Assembly: GCA_040754095.1 (NCBI GenBank)
Contig: JBFMFO010000003.1
Coordinates: 80,095-144,094, forward strand
Source: QYQD01 sp040754095
Lineage (GTDB): Bacteria > Desulfobacterota > QYQD01
Direction: 5' to 3'
DNA length: 64,000 bases
The notes beneath the pieces are model-generated. The model was given only the letters and a program-made list of their open reading frames with translations. It did not search any database and was not told the DNA's origin. A program made the translations under genes and the position numbers. Positions 9,145-18,068 of this stretch are shown here, one piece after another; position 1 is the stretch's first letter, and every line of letters begins with the position of its first letter.

Positions 9145-9753
9145 TTAGCTTGGACTAACCATGCCACCCGAAAGTATAAGCTTAAAGGCGTCTTCGACAG
9201 AGATATCCACATTAATAATATCTTCTTCCGGCACGATAAGGTAGAATCCAGAGGTGGGGTTAGGGGTTGTGGGTACAAAAACACCGACCATGTGAGGACG
9301 GGTGTTTGCAGACAGTTTATCGCCGGCCTTTCCGGTGATAAAACCAAGACTATAAATACCCCGGCGGGGGTATTCAATCAATACTACCTTCTTAAACTGG
9401 GTATCGCCCTTGACAAATATGGCCTCCGAGACCTGTCTGAGGGCGCCGTAGAGCACCCTGACCAGGGGGATTTTATCTACGATCATTTCCCAGTAGCCCA
9501 GGGCCTTTTTGCCGATATAGTTGCGGACCAGAAGCCCGGTAGTCAAGGCTAATATTACGGTGTATATGATACCCAGGCCCGGGATATGGAAGGGTAGATA
9601 GGTCTCAGGGTTGAACTTTTTCGGGAGGATGTCCCCGATTGAATCAATAAAATTTATCATCCCTGTTGCGACATATATCGTCACGAAGATGGGGATGAGA
9701 ACTAGAAGCCCGGTCAAAAATAGGTTTTTTATCTTGCTTATGAATCGCTTCAC
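9145..9753 (-). CDS. DUF502 family membrane protein
   Basis: A 202-residue protein with two N-terminal membrane segments (about 12-35 and 60-80) and the typical family sequence: a positive N-terminus, then VDKIPLVRVLYGALRQV and FVPTTPNPTSGFYLIV, which are conserved in DUF502 proteins. The function is not established; in plants, related proteins (COV1/LCV) affect vascular patterning, which gives no direct hint here. It follows panD by five bases on the same strand and so is probably cotranscribed with panC-panD. Confidence 0.88.
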   Translation of the reverse strand: MKRFISKIKNLFLTGLLVLIPIFVTIYVATGMINFIDSIGDILPKKFNPETYLPFHIPGLGIIYTVILALTTGLLVRNYIGKKALGYWEMIVDKIPLVRVLYGALRQVSEAIFVKGDTQFKKVVLIEYPRRGIYSLGFITGKAGDKLSANTRPHMVGVFVPTTPNPTSGFYLIVPEEDIINVDISVEDAFKLILSGGMVSPS

Positions 9754-9758
9754 AGGGA

Positions 9759-10106
9759 TTAAACGATGTGGTTGTCTTTATCTACATGACAAAGGTGCGG
9801 TCTGTGGCCTGCCAATTCATCTTCGCTGTAAAGGGCGTAAGTGGCTACTATGAGCAGGTCGCCGACCACTCCCTTGCGGGCCGCTGCGCCATTAAGACAG
9901 ATAACGCCGGAATCAGGCAGACCCTCGATAGCGTAAGTCTCAAAACGTTCGCCGTTGTTTATATTATAGACCCGGACCATTTCGAAAGGCAAGATGCCCG
10001 CGGCCCTCATAAGAGAGGCATCTATGGTCAGGCTGCCTTCGTAATTCAGATCGGCCTCCGTTACTCTTACGCGGTGCAGTTTCGATTTCAGCATAAGCCT
10101 CTGCAT
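9759..10106 (-). CDS. panD: Aspartate 1-decarboxylase precursor
   Basis: Makes beta-alanine from aspartate for pantothenate. Pyruvoyl enzymes of this family cleave themselves at a Gly-Ser bond; the site is visible in YEGSLTID at residues 23-30 of the form starting MQRLMLKSKLHRV. That start (10106) matches the family N-terminus exactly and is preceded by GGGAG; the longer reading from 10136 adds ten residues overlapping the end of panC and is less likely. Length of 115 fits the family. Pantothenate pair with panC immediately upstream. Confidence 0.94.
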   Translation of the reverse strand: MQRLMLKSKLHRVRVTEADLNYEGSLTIDASLMRAAGILPFEMVRVYNINNGERFETYAIEGLPDSGVICLNGAAARKGVVGDLLIVATYALYSEDELAGHRPHLCHVDKDNHIV

Positions 10107-10111
10107 TTTGT

Positions 10112-10963
10112 TTATTCTCCCGGCGATAAAAGGCAATTGTCGATAAGACGTGTTTTCCCTACCCGGGCAGCTATGGCCAGTAGGGTTTTATCGTTAACTA
10201 TGTGCCGCTCCTCCAGTGTTTCAGGATGGCAAAAACTGATATAGTCTGTCCTGACATTATCATGAACAGCCATCAGTTCCTTTATGGCCTTTTTTATCCC
10301 TTCAGGCCTTTTTTCTCCTTTATGGACCAGATCCTTAGCCACGGAAATGGCCTGTTGAAGGCTGAGCGCCGCCTTTCTCTCAGCCGGGGATAGATAGGTA
10401 TTGCGCGAACTCATGGCCAGGCCATCTCTTTCACGGACGATGGGCCGGCCTGTTACCTTGATGGCCATATTTAAATCGCCGGCCATGCGGCGGATGGCCA
10501 GCCATTGCTGGTAATCTTTCAGCCCGAATACGGCCTCATGAGGCTGTACGATATTAAAAAGTTTAGTTACCACCGTGGTTACCCCGCGAAAATGTGCGGG
10601 CCGGTTCCGGCCGCATAGCGATTGGGTTACCTGTTCCACTTCCACATGTGTCTGAAATCTCGGCGGGTACATGTCCTGTGCAGACGGACAGAAGAGGATA
10701 TCCACACCGGCCTTTTCAGCCATTATACGATCGCGTTTAAGGTCACGCGGATAGCGTTCAAGGTCCTCTGAAGGGCCGAACTGCAACGGATTTACAAAGA
10801 CGCTCACTACCAGGAGGTCGCATCTCTTACGGGCATAGGCCATGAGGCTTATATGTCCCGCATGAAAGAACCCCATAGTAGGCACAAGAGCGATCCGTTT
10901 GCCTTCGGCCCTCTTTTGCATGGACAGGGATTGCATCCTGGCCACGGATTTCATTATCTTCAT
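10112..10963 (-). CDS. panC: Pantothenate synthetase
   Basis: Joins pantoate and beta-alanine with ATP. The nucleotidyltransferase motif HAGH (in PTMGFFHAGHISL) and FVNPLQFGPSEDL, GLKDYQQ and GLAMSSRN are all visible, so the active site is complete. I place the start at the Met of MKIMKSV (10963). The more upstream ATG at 10984 lies inside an intergenic repeat (ATGACCAGTGAC) and would add seven residues of repeat-encoded sequence. The gene is separated from panD by only a few bases. Confidence 0.93.
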   Translation of the reverse strand: MKIMKSVARMQSLSMQKRAEGKRIALVPTMGFFHAGHISLMAYARKRCDLLVVSVFVNPLQFGPSEDLERYPRDLKRDRIMAEKAGVDILFCPSAQDMYPPRFQTHVEVEQVTQSLCGRNRPAHFRGVTTVVTKLFNIVQPHEAVFGLKDYQQWLAIRRMAGDLNMAIKVTGRPIVRERDGLAMSSRNTYLSPAERKAALSLQQAISVAKDLVHKGEKRPEGIKKAIKELMAVHDNVRTDYISFCHPETLEERHIVNDKTLLAIAARVGKTRLIDNCLLSPGE

Positions 10964-11078
10964 ATAGGAGACGTCACTGGTCATTAGTCATCGGTCATTG
11001 GTTAGGTGTGGGATTGACGGCTTTTACTAGTGACAGATAACCATTGACTAATGACATTCATTGTAATTCACAATATTA
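10962..11078. repeat. TGACTAATGAC composite element before panC
   Basis: Read on the - strand, the element begins with TGAATGTCATTAGTCA, holds a TGTCACTAGTAAAAG segment, and ends with GACTAATGACCAGTGACG then TCTCCTATA, directly against the panC start. The same two ends occur around the copies at about 19590-19690 and 29003-29227. Internal units follow a 7-base period (TGACCAA, TGACCGA, TGACTAA). Confidence 0.75.
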
Positions 11079-11236
11079 AACCGCTCTCTTGGTACGGACG
11101 CAATTTAACAACTGCCCTTTCTTTTTGTCAAGTTTTGTTAGTTAGCAACTATTTGCCGCAGAGCACACAGAGTCAAGCCATTTAACACCTGAGGACAGGC
11201 GGGACGCTTGTCCTCCTGATAGATGATGGTTGAAAG

Positions 11237-12076
11237 CTAACATCTGATAGCCGCTTTTCTCAGCAGATTGCTTATCCGTACAAAATCGTTAACTTCCAGG
11301 GTTTCGGCCCTTCTCTGTCCATCGATGTGCAGGGTTTCCAGGACGTTTCTAATCAGTTCAGGAGGAAAGCTGGCTCCAGAGAGGGCATTTTGCAGGGTCT
11401 TGCGCCGTTTCTGGAAGGCGCTCTTGACTGTTTTTTTAAAGAGGGATTCATCTTCAGCGATTACCTCCGGGGGGCGGAGGTGAAGACCGAGGATCATAGA
11501 ATCCACTTCCGGTCTGGGATAGAATTGAGCGGCAGGCACTCGTAAGACCTTTTCGACGGCGGCGCAATAATTGAAGAACACGGCAAGAATGCCATATGTT
11601 TTACCGCCGGGCGGGGCGACGATCCTTTCGGCCACCTCCTTTTGGAGCATGACAAAGGCATTTTTAAACGAAGACCGACATTCCCATATCTTAAAAAGTA
11701 TAGGGCTGGAAATATAGTACGGCAGGTTCCCTATTATCTTTAGTTTTTGTCCATATTCTCTTTCCAATGCCGGAAAATCAACTTTCAGTATGTCCTGGTG
11801 TACTATTTCCAGGGTGGAAGGGAGGGCATATTCTTCTTTCACAATAGCAATCAGGCGCGGGTCAACTTCAAAGCTTATGAGTTTTTTGACCCTGGCGGCC
11901 AGGGGCAGGGTGAGAATGCCCAGACCCGTGCCCACTTCAATGACTATGTCCTCTGCCCCAAATCCCGCTTTTTCAATTATGGTCTTAGCAATATCCGGGT
12001 TTATAAGGAAATTTTGCCCCCGGCTCTTTGAGGGCCGTATGTCGTACTTTTTTAGTAATCCTTGCGGGCTGGTCAT
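11237..12076 (-). CDS. rsmA: 16S rRNA dimethyladenosine transferase
   Basis: Dimethylates the two adjacent adenines near the 3' end of 16S rRNA (KsgA activity). The 279-residue protein has the SAM-binding motif EVGTGLGILTLPLA, acidic residue in SFEVDPRL, the catalytic NLPYYISSPILFK and a C-terminal helical domain with QKRRKTLQNAL. The N-terminal KKYDIRPSKSRGQNFL is typical. The start codon sits in a short repeat-rich stretch. Neighbours are unrelated housekeeping genes. Confidence 0.95.
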   Translation of the reverse strand: MTSPQGLLKKYDIRPSKSRGQNFLINPDIAKTIIEKAGFGAEDIVIEVGTGLGILTLPLAARVKKLISFEVDPRLIAIVKEEYALPSTLEIVHQDILKVDFPALEREYGQKLKIIGNLPYYISSPILFKIWECRSSFKNAFVMLQKEVAERIVAPPGGKTYGILAVFFNYCAAVEKVLRVPAAQFYPRPEVDSMILGLHLRPPEVIAEDESLFKKTVKSAFQKRRKTLQNALSGASFPPELIRNVLETLHIDGQRRAETLEVNDFVRISNLLRKAAIRC

Positions 12077-12079
12077 TGG

Positions 12080-12262
12080 ACGCTCAGTTTAAATTTCAAA
12101 GTGTAAAGTTTAAATGAATGTCAAAGCGTCTAAGTTCAAAACGTCACTTGTCACAAAAAAGTCATCGGTCAATAGTCACTTGTCAATGGTAGAAGATATT
12201 GATCTCCCTACTTAACTAATTACCAATGACTATTGACAAATGACTAATGACATTCACTATAG
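12080..12262. repeat. Inverted TGACNAN heptamer element between DUF2062 gene and rsmA
   Basis: Read on the - strand it starts TATAGTGAATGTCATT, runs through GTCATTT, GTCAATA, GTCATTG units, a central ATTAGTTAAGTAGGGAGA segment, then inverted units TTGACAA, GTGACTA, TTGACCG. The left end (about 12262) overlaps the stop codon of the DUF2062 gene. It is one of the clearest copies showing the conserved TATAGTGAATGTCA end. Confidence 0.75.
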
Positions 12263-12721
12263 CCGTCTGGCCCGGCGCTTTGTCCTGAGGTACTTAAAAC
12301 TGTAAAGTGTAAGGAAATAGGTAATAACCGCCGGTATAATGCCGAGGATCACTCCACCAATGAGCATAGTGAGCACTAACTCCCGGCCGGCGTGGGCTAT
12401 ATCGATAATAGAATAGGTATATGGCAGTTTCATTTCAAAAGAGGTGACCCATTTCCCGAGGTAATAGGCCAGGTAATAGTAGATGGGTATGGTGACGGGA
12501 TTACTGATTACAATGGCCCCGATAAGCCCGGCTATGCGGCTGCTGCTCAACAGAGAGGTTGTCAGGAGGATCATTATGGTGTGGAACGGTATGGTCGGGG
12601 TAAGACCGATAAAGACACCAATGGCCATGCCGGAGGCAATCGACCGGGGATTGCCCTTGAGGTTCTTTATGCGGAGATAATAGTATTTTAATATCCTTTT
12701 TAAAGTCATATCTATAAGCAT
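12257..12721 (-). CDS. DUF2062 domain membrane protein
   Basis: A 154-residue protein with three to four hydrophobic segments (about 28-50, 55-85, 110-140) and the DUF2062 hallmark GVFIGLTPTIPFHT followed by SNPVTIPIYYYLAYYLG. The biochemical function of this family is not established. It follows tsaD without a gap on the same strand. The start may be the ATG at 12721, which lies in a GCTGATG heptamer repeat, or the Met at 12709 (MTLKRILK). Confidence 0.85.
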   Translation of the reverse strand: MLIDMTLKRILKYYYLRIKNLKGNPRSIASGMAIGVFIGLTPTIPFHTIMILLTTSLLSSSRIAGLIGAIVISNPVTIPIYYYLAYYLGKWVTSFEMKLPYTYSIIDIAHAGRELVLTMLIGGVILGIIPAVITYFLTLYSFKYLRTKRRARRL

Positions 12722-13753
12722 TCAGCCATCAGCTTTGCCGGGCGTAGACTGCTGAGGGCTGAGACGGGAATAGGCATCGAGGTCCATGTCGGAAACCTCT
12801 CCTTTGCGGAAACGATGGTATCCGGCCACCGCAATCATAGCGGCATTATCCGTGCAAAGGGACGGATCCGGGATAAAGACCTTAATCCCGGCCTGTTTTG
12901 CGGCCGCGCCGAGGGCTTCCCTTAACCGGCGATTAGAAGCTACTCCGCCTGCCGCAACAATATTTTTGACTTTATATTGCAGGGCGGCCTTCATGGTTTT
13001 ATCTGTCAGAACATCAACTACGGCCTCCTGAAAGGCGGCCGCCGTATCCTCGTAGGGTGCCGTTATCCGATTCTCCCGGCAACAGCGTATATAATTGGCT
13101 ACTGCGGTCTTAAGGCCGCTGAAGCTGAAATCGAAGGAATCCTTACTGATAATGGCCCGGGGGAGATTGATTTTTTTAGGGTTCCCTTGTTCGGCCAGCC
13201 GGCTGATTACCTCACCTCCGGGATAGCCAAGGCCCATCAGTTTCGCCACCTTATCGAAGGCCTCGCCGGCGGCGTCATCCCGCGTCTGGCCCAGGAGATG
13301 ATAACCTGTATAGTCAGAGACGTAGTACAGGGCGGTATGCCCGCCTGAGGCCATAAGGGCGACATAGGGGAAAGAAGGGGAATCTTCTTCCAGATAAATA
13401 GATAACAGGTGTCCTTCGATGTGGCTCACGCCAATGAGGGGGAGTTCCCGCGCATAAGAAAGGGCCTTGGCAAAGGAGAGGCCGATCAGTAGTGACCCTA
13501 CCAGCCCCGGCCCCCGGGTGGCGGCTATGGCATCAATGCCATTTAAAGATACCCCGGACCGTTCCAGGGCCTCTTTCACGACAGGATAGATGGCTTCGAT
13601 GTGTTTGCGGGAGGCCAGTTCCGGTACGACGCCGCCGTAACGGCGATGCACGTCCACCTGGGAGGCTACCACACTGGATAATATAATTTTTCCGTCCCGG
13701 ACGACAGCCGCGGCTGTCTCATCACAGGAGCTTTCGATACCCAGGATGAGCAC
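12722..13753 (-). CDS. tsaD: tRNA N6-adenosine threonylcarbamoyltransferase
   Basis: Transfers the threonylcarbamoyl group to A37 of ANN-decoding tRNAs, acting with TsaB/TsaE. The 343-residue protein has ESSCDETAAAVV, the metal-binding His pair in VSHIEGHL, MASGGHTALY, GEAFDKVAKLMGL and AAGGVASNRRLR. It starts with GTG at 13753, two bases after the aldolase stop. The last dozen codons (QQSTPGKADG region) are encoded by TCAGCAG and GCTGATG heptamer repeats of the intergenic type, so the tail beyond the domain appears repeat-derived. Confidence 0.95.
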   Translation of the reverse strand: MLILGIESSCDETAAAVVRDGKIILSSVVASQVDVHRRYGGVVPELASRKHIEAIYPVVKEALERSGVSLNGIDAIAATRGPGLVGSLLIGLSFAKALSYARELPLIGVSHIEGHLLSIYLEEDSPSFPYVALMASGGHTALYYVSDYTGYHLLGQTRDDAAGEAFDKVAKLMGLGYPGGEVISRLAEQGNPKKINLPRAIISKDSFDFSFSGLKTAVANYIRCCRENRITAPYEDTAAAFQEAVVDVLTDKTMKAALQYKVKNIVAAGGVASNRRLREALGAAAKQAGIKVFIPDPSLCTDNAAMIAVAGYHRFRKGEVSDMDLDAYSRLSPQQSTPGKADG

Positions 13754-13755
13754 GT

Positions 13756-14679
13756 TCAGACCCTGTTGGCACAGCCCAGGGCCTCTATCTTGCCTGCGAT
13801 GATCTGCGCCACTTTTTCCCGGGCCGGCCCCAGGATTTTTCTCAGGTCGAAAGTCTCCGGTTTTTCCGCCAGGATGCGGCGCATGGCGCTGACGAAACCA
13901 AGTCGGAGGTCCGTATCTATATTGACCTTGGCTACACCCACCTTGATAGCCTTTTGCACTTCTTCCAGGGGCACGCCTTTGGCCTCCCCAATCGGAATGC
14001 CGGAACCAATGGCCTCTTGAAGAAGGTCAGCCGGGATAGAAGACGCGCCGTGCAGGACGAGGGGTATGCCCGTCTTTTCTTTAACCTTTTTTAGTCGTTC
14101 CAGGTCAAGGCGGGCAGCGCCTTTATACTTGAAGGCCCCGTGCGATGTCCCTACTGCCGGAGCCAGAGAGTCAACATTTGTCTCCTGAACAAAACGGCCG
14201 GCCTCTTCAGGATCGACAAGTACGGCGTCTCTTTCCGCTACAGATACGGTATCCTCTATGCCCATGAGGCGGCCCAGTTCGGCCTCTACCGAGACCCCGA
14301 CCTCGTGGGCTGTTTTTACCACCTGCCTGGTCAGGGCTGCATTTTCGGTATAAGGCAGGTGAGAGGCGTCGATCATGACCGAGGTAAATCCGGCCTGAAT
14401 ACAGGCCCTGATCGTTTCCAGCTTGTGCCCGTGATCCAGATGCAGGGCTACGGGGATTTCTACCTTTCCGGCCAGTGTCCTGGCCATGGATACGATGGTC
14501 GATAGTCCGGCATAACTGATGGCGCCTTCTGAAGCCTGGATAATGACCGGGGCGCGCAGGTTATTGGCCGTCTGTAAAATGGCCTGTAACATTTCCATAT
14601 TAACAAAATTAAAGGCCCCTATGGCGTAGCCTTCCCGGTAAGCCTTAAGCAATATGTCTTTGGCAGGTACAAGCGGCAT
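13756..14679 (-). CDS. fba: Class II fructose-bisphosphate aldolase
   Basis: Zn-dependent aldolase joining or splitting fructose 1,6-bisphosphate. Visible motifs: GAFNFVNMEMLQA near residue 21, the metal-binding HLDHGHKLE near 80, EAELGRLMG with the catalytic/metal Glu, VGTSHGAFK, and LHGASSIP. Length 307 fits. Its ATG overlaps the fbp stop in a TGATG arrangement and has AGGAGATCCTG before it, so the two are translationally coupled. Pairing with fbp and a PEP synthase suggests a gluconeogenic role. Confidence 0.95.
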   Translation of the reverse strand: MPLVPAKDILLKAYREGYAIGAFNFVNMEMLQAILQTANNLRAPVIIQASEGAISYAGLSTIVSMARTLAGKVEIPVALHLDHGHKLETIRACIQAGFTSVMIDASHLPYTENAALTRQVVKTAHEVGVSVEAELGRLMGIEDTVSVAERDAVLVDPEEAGRFVQETNVDSLAPAVGTSHGAFKYKGAARLDLERLKKVKEKTGIPLVLHGASSIPADLLQEAIGSGIPIGEAKGVPLEEVQKAIKVGVAKVNIDTDLRLGFVSAMRRILAEKPETFDLRKILGPAREKVAQIIAGKIEALGCANRV

Positions 14680-15704
14680 CAGGATCTCCTTTCTCCTTTT
14701 ATGAACTGTTCGGCAATAAGTACATCTTCTTTGCTTCCTATGTAAAGCGGCACACGCTGATGCAATTCTTTGGGCTCGAGATCAAGTATGCTCTGGAAGC
14801 CGGTGCTGGCATAGCCACCGGCCTGCTCTACGACAAAGGACAGCGGGTTGCACTCACACATGAGGCGCAGTTTGCCGAGAGGCTTTTTGGGGTCTTTTTT
14901 ATCCGGAGGGTACATAAATATACCGCCATGCAGGAGGTTGCGATGGAAATCCGCCACCAGAGAACCAATATAGCGCCCCGTGTACGGTCTTTTTGTTTCC
15001 CTATCCGGCGTTTTAAAATAGGTCACAAGTTTTTTAACTTCATCCGACCAATAGCTATAGTTGCCTTCGTTAACGCTAAAGGCCCTTCCCCGCTCCGGTA
15101 TCTTGATATTCTCATGGGATAACAAGAACTCGCCTATACTTGGAAGGAGTGTAAATCCGTGTACGCCGCTGCCTGACGTATAGACCATCATGCTGCTGGA
15201 GCCATAGACAAAGTAGCCGGCTGCGACCTGTTTGCTTCCTTTTTGGAGGATATCTTCCAGGGTTGGGTCGGCAGGCATCGGGGTTAAGCGGCGGTAAATG
15301 GAGAAGATAGTGCCGATGCTGACGTTTACGTCGATATTGGATGAACCGTCCAAGGGGTCGAAGATCAGGACATAATTGCCTTTGGTAAATCTCTCAGGGA
15401 CGGGTATTATATCCGGGTCTTCTTCTGAAGCCATAGCGCACAATTCTCCGGTGTGGGCCATACGCTCAACGATGGTCCTATGAGCGAATTCATCCAGCTT
15501 CTGTACCTGCTCTCCCTGGACGTTTTCTCGTCCGGCATAGCCCAGTATGTCCACCAGGCCGGCTTTATTTACCTCGCGAGAGATGATTTTGGCGGCCACA
15601 ATGAGTTCGGATAACAACCGCGTGAATGCACCGGTAGCCTCGGGGTGGGCCTTTTGGGTGGTCAGCAGGTGTTCTATGACCGTTGTTCCTAATAGAGAGG
15701 GCAT
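14679..15704 (-). CDS. fbp: Class I fructose-1,6-bisphosphatase
   Basis: Hydrolyses fructose 1,6-bisphosphate to fructose 6-phosphate. The signature FDPLDGSSNIDVNVSIGTIFSIYR (metal site Asp residues in the first part), SEEDPD upstream and GKLRLMCECNPLSFVVEQAGG near the C-terminus are all present. I choose the Met of MPSLLG (15704): AAGGAG lies seven bases before it, while the ATG at 15725 has no such site. 341 residues is normal. First gene of the coupled fbp-fba pair, probably read on into tsaD. Confidence 0.95.
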   Translation of the reverse strand: MPSLLGTTVIEHLLTTQKAHPEATGAFTRLLSELIVAAKIISREVNKAGLVDILGYAGRENVQGEQVQKLDEFAHRTIVERMAHTGELCAMASEEDPDIIPVPERFTKGNYVLIFDPLDGSSNIDVNVSIGTIFSIYRRLTPMPADPTLEDILQKGSKQVAAGYFVYGSSSMMVYTSGSGVHGFTLLPSIGEFLLSHENIKIPERGRAFSVNEGNYSYWSDEVKKLVTYFKTPDRETKRPYTGRYIGSLVADFHRNLLHGGIFMYPPDKKDPKKPLGKLRLMCECNPLSFVVEQAGGYASTGFQSILDLEPKELHQRVPLYIGSKEDVLIAEQFIKGERRS

Positions 15705-15726
15705 GAATTTCTCCTTAATAACCATA

Positions 15727-16120
15727 CGATGGGCAACAACCGATCATTAGTCATCGGCCATCGGTTAGTGCTCAACCGGAAATTACCGTTTCCGGCTTAC
15801 GGTCGGCCTAAGGCCGGTCGTGCCACGCGCCGATTCGCCGGGGCGAGCTTCACGCTTTCAGCGGTCAGCTGTCAGCATGTTTGTTATCCGTTAACCGTTG
15901 TCCGACATTTTCTTTCGGTTAACGGTCAACAGTGAACGGTGGGCCGGCTTTATGCTGAAGGCTGATAGCTGAATGCTGATCGCTTTTACCAGTGACAAAT
16001 GACTATTGACTAATGACATTCACTATACTTTGTTTGTTTTTTACCACAAAGTCACTGAAAAAGCCAAGGCCTAAAACAGCCAAAAGCTGAAAGCTGAAGG
16101 CTGATAGCTGATGGCTATTT
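15727..16120. repeat. Composite heptamer-repeat element between tetR and fbp
   Basis: This about 400-base gap is nearly all repeat. On the - strand it begins TATAGTGAATGTCATTAG (near 16027), passes TTTGTCACTGGTAAAAGCG into TCAGCAT, TCAGCTA units, then GTTAACG, GTCAACA, GTGAACG units, then a segment with CACGCTTTCAGCGG / CGATTCGCCGGGGC (about 15820-15865) that recurs inverted near 29110-29145, and ends with GATGACTAATGATCGG near the fbp start. AGCTGAAGGCTGATAGC units also touch the tetR stop. No gene is seen. Confidence 0.75.
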
Positions 16121-16121
16121 T

Positions 16122-16706
16122 TCAGGATACAGCAATTCCGCGGATAAAGAAATCGCTGATTTGTTTGGCTGCGGTATGCGTACTGTATTTTTTTTGAGGG
16201 GAGAGTATCCAGAAACGGGACATTTCATCTAAAGCTCCGAAAAAAGCCCGCTTGGCTATGCCCGGCATGACGTCTTTGCGGATGAGGCCTTGTTCCTGGC
16301 CTTTTTTTATAATGGAAGAGATTATATTTACATACTCGGCAAATTTTTTATTGCGATATTCCTTCATGAATTTACTACTCTGCCGGATTTCGACCTGGAG
16401 CACTTCGGCCATCTCTCTGTTTTCTTCTACAATTTTCAGATGAACCCGGGAAAAAATCTCCAATTGTTTGAGCGGGTTTTCTTCTTTGGCCAGTTCTTCA
16501 CGCATGTTGGTTATAATTCCCCCCATCTCTTCCTCAAAGAGGGAGATGAGTATGTCATATTTATTGTTAAAATAAAGATATATCGTGCCGTCCGCCACAT
16601 TTGCTTCTTTGGCGATTTCTGAGATGCGTGAGTTAAAGAAACCGTTCCGGGCAAAAATTTTAACGGCGGCCTGGATAATCTTCTGATGTTTGTCGGTGGC
16701 TTTCAC
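16122..16706 (-). CDS. TetR family transcriptional regulator
   Basis: 194 residues with an N-terminal TetR helix-turn-helix (KIIQAAVKIFARNGFFNSRISEIAKEANVADGTIYLYF, seen in pieces at residues 8-47) and an all-helical C-terminal ligand domain. The HTH, the phrase GTIYLYFNNKYDIL and the C-terminal half resemble the FadR group of Gram-positive and deltaproteobacterial fatty-acid regulators, which bind acyl-CoA, but this is inference. A palindrome close to the Bacillus FadR box lies directly upstream (16743-16762), arguing for autoregulation. The gene is divergent from mreB. Confidence 0.88.
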   Translation of the reverse strand: MKATDKHQKIIQAAVKIFARNGFFNSRISEIAKEANVADGTIYLYFNNKYDILISLFEEEMGGIITNMREELAKEENPLKQLEIFSRVHLKIVEENREMAEVLQVEIRQSSKFMKEYRNKKFAEYVNIISSIIKKGQEQGLIRKDVMPGIAKRAFFGALDEMSRFWILSPQKKYSTHTAAKQISDFFIRGIAVS

Positions 16707-16742
16707 AGAGTTATAGACTTATTTGGCTCAAGAAGATCCCCT

Positions 16743-16762
16743 ATGAATGGTTGCTCATTCAT
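16743..16762. promoter_or_regulatory. Palindromic operator upstream of tetR gene
   Basis: ATGAATG at 16743-16749 and CATTCAT at 16756-16762 form a perfect 7-bp inverted repeat around a 6-base centre. The core TGAATG...CATTCA matches the known form of the Bacillus subtilis FadR box (TGAATGAMTANTCATTCA). It sits 36 bases before the start codon of the TetR gene, the usual place for autorepression. Confidence 0.65.
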
Positions 16763-16914
16763 AATATATGTATGAAATAAGATTCCATAAATTTTGTCAA
16801 GATAATTTTCATCGGACTTTCATTAACATCTCAAAATGAGTGAATTATTTTATTGAATTGGACGATATATATTAGTTAAAAAGGTAAGTATGTATATTAT
16901 GCATAAAAAAGATA

Positions 16915-16943
16915 TTGACCCTTGTTATTACACGGGTTATTGT
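16915..16943 (+). promoter_or_regulatory. Probable sigma70-type promoter of mreB
   Basis: TTGACC (16915-16920), 17-base spacer, TATTGT (16938-16943), about 75 bases before the mreB start. The rest of the 314-base divergent region (16707-17020) is AT-rich, has the TetR operator near its left end, and shows no gene or heptamer array. Confidence 0.5.
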
Positions 16944-17020
16944 GAAAAGTCGGAAAATAAAAAAAGCGGGAGAACCGGTTAAAATTTAAGTTTTTTCATT
17001 AAAATTAAGGAGAAGAGGGT

Positions 17021-18055
17021 ATGATGTTTGACTCTATATTGGGGTGGTTATCCAGCGATCTGGCCATTGACCTGGGTACTGCGAATACGTTGGTTTATGT
17101 CAAGGGGAAGGGAATTGTATTAAGAGAACCCTCGGTTGTAGCGGTGAGAAAGGATATTAGGGGCGCTAGCAAGGTCCTGGCCGTGGGGAAAGAGGCAAAA
17201 ATGATGCTGGGAAAGACGCCGGGCAATATAATGGCTATCCGCCCGATGAGGGATGGCGTTATCGCAGATTTTGAGGTAACCGAGGCCATGCTTCGTTATT
17301 TTATTACCAAGGTGCATAACAGGCGGACCTTGGTGCGCCCACGTATTATTGTCAGTGTCCCTTCGGGGATAACCCAGGTGGAAAAAAGGGCGGTCAAGGA
17401 ATCCGCAGAATCAGCAGGGGCACGGGAAGTCTATCTGGTTGAGGAACCCATGGCTGCAGCCGTGGGCGCAGGTTTGCCCATAACCGAGCCTACGGCCAAT
17501 ATGATAGTGGATATCGGAGGCGGTACTACTGAGGTAGCTGTTATTTCTCTGTCCGGGGTTGTTTATTCGGGGTCAGTTAGAGTGGCCGGGGATAAAATGG
17601 ACGAGGCCATCTTACAATATATCAAGAAGAAGTATAACTTATTGGTCGGTGAACACTCTGCCGAGATGATAAAGACTAGCATCGGCAACGTAATGCCGGA
17701 GAAGCCTTATGACACCATGGAAATAAAAGGACGGGACCTTGTCTCCGGAGTCCCCAAGACCATTACTATAGATGCCGACGAGGTGCGAGAGGCCATAACC
17801 GAACAGATAGATGCTATAGTGGAGACGGTGAAGGTCGCTTTAGAACAAACACCACCCGAACTGGCAGCAGACATTGTCGATAAAGGAATAGTTCTTACAG
17901 GCGGAGGCGCTCTTCTACGCAATCTGGATAAATTATTAAGAGAAGAAACCGGGCTGCCTATTATTATTGCTGATGACCCTCTTTCATCCGTAGTGCTGGG
18001 ATCCGGGAAAATTCTGGACAATATCGGTATCCTGAAAGAGATCGCTATACAGTAA
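17021..18055 (+). CDS. mreB: Rod shape-determining protein MreB
   Basis: Bacterial actin that guides lateral wall synthesis. Actin-fold nucleotide motifs are visible: phosphate-1 DLGTANTLVYVKGKG near residue 17, phosphate-2 VDIGGGTTEVAVIS near 163, and the adenosine motif LTGGGALLRNLD near 290. At 344 residues length is normal. It opens the mreBCD-mrdA-rodA operon and has a ribosome site (AAGGAGAAGAGGGT). The N-terminus FDSILGWLSSDLA is amphipathic, consistent with membrane binding. Confidence 0.97.
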   Translation: MMFDSILGWLSSDLAIDLGTANTLVYVKGKGIVLREPSVVAVRKDIRGASKVLAVGKEAKMMLGKTPGNIMAIRPMRDGVIADFEVTEAMLRYFITKVHNRRTLVRPRIIVSVPSGITQVEKRAVKESAESAGAREVYLVEEPMAAAVGAGLPITEPTANMIVDIGGGTTEVAVISLSGVVYSGSVRVAGDKMDEAILQYIKKKYNLLVGEHSAEMIKTSIGNVMPEKPYDTMEIKGRDLVSGVPKTITIDADEVREAITEQIDAIVETVKVALEQTPPELAADIVDKGIVLTGGGALLRNLDKLLREETGLPIIIADDPLSSVVLGSGKILDNIGILKEIAIQ

Positions 18056-18068
18056 TGCGGATGTCTTG

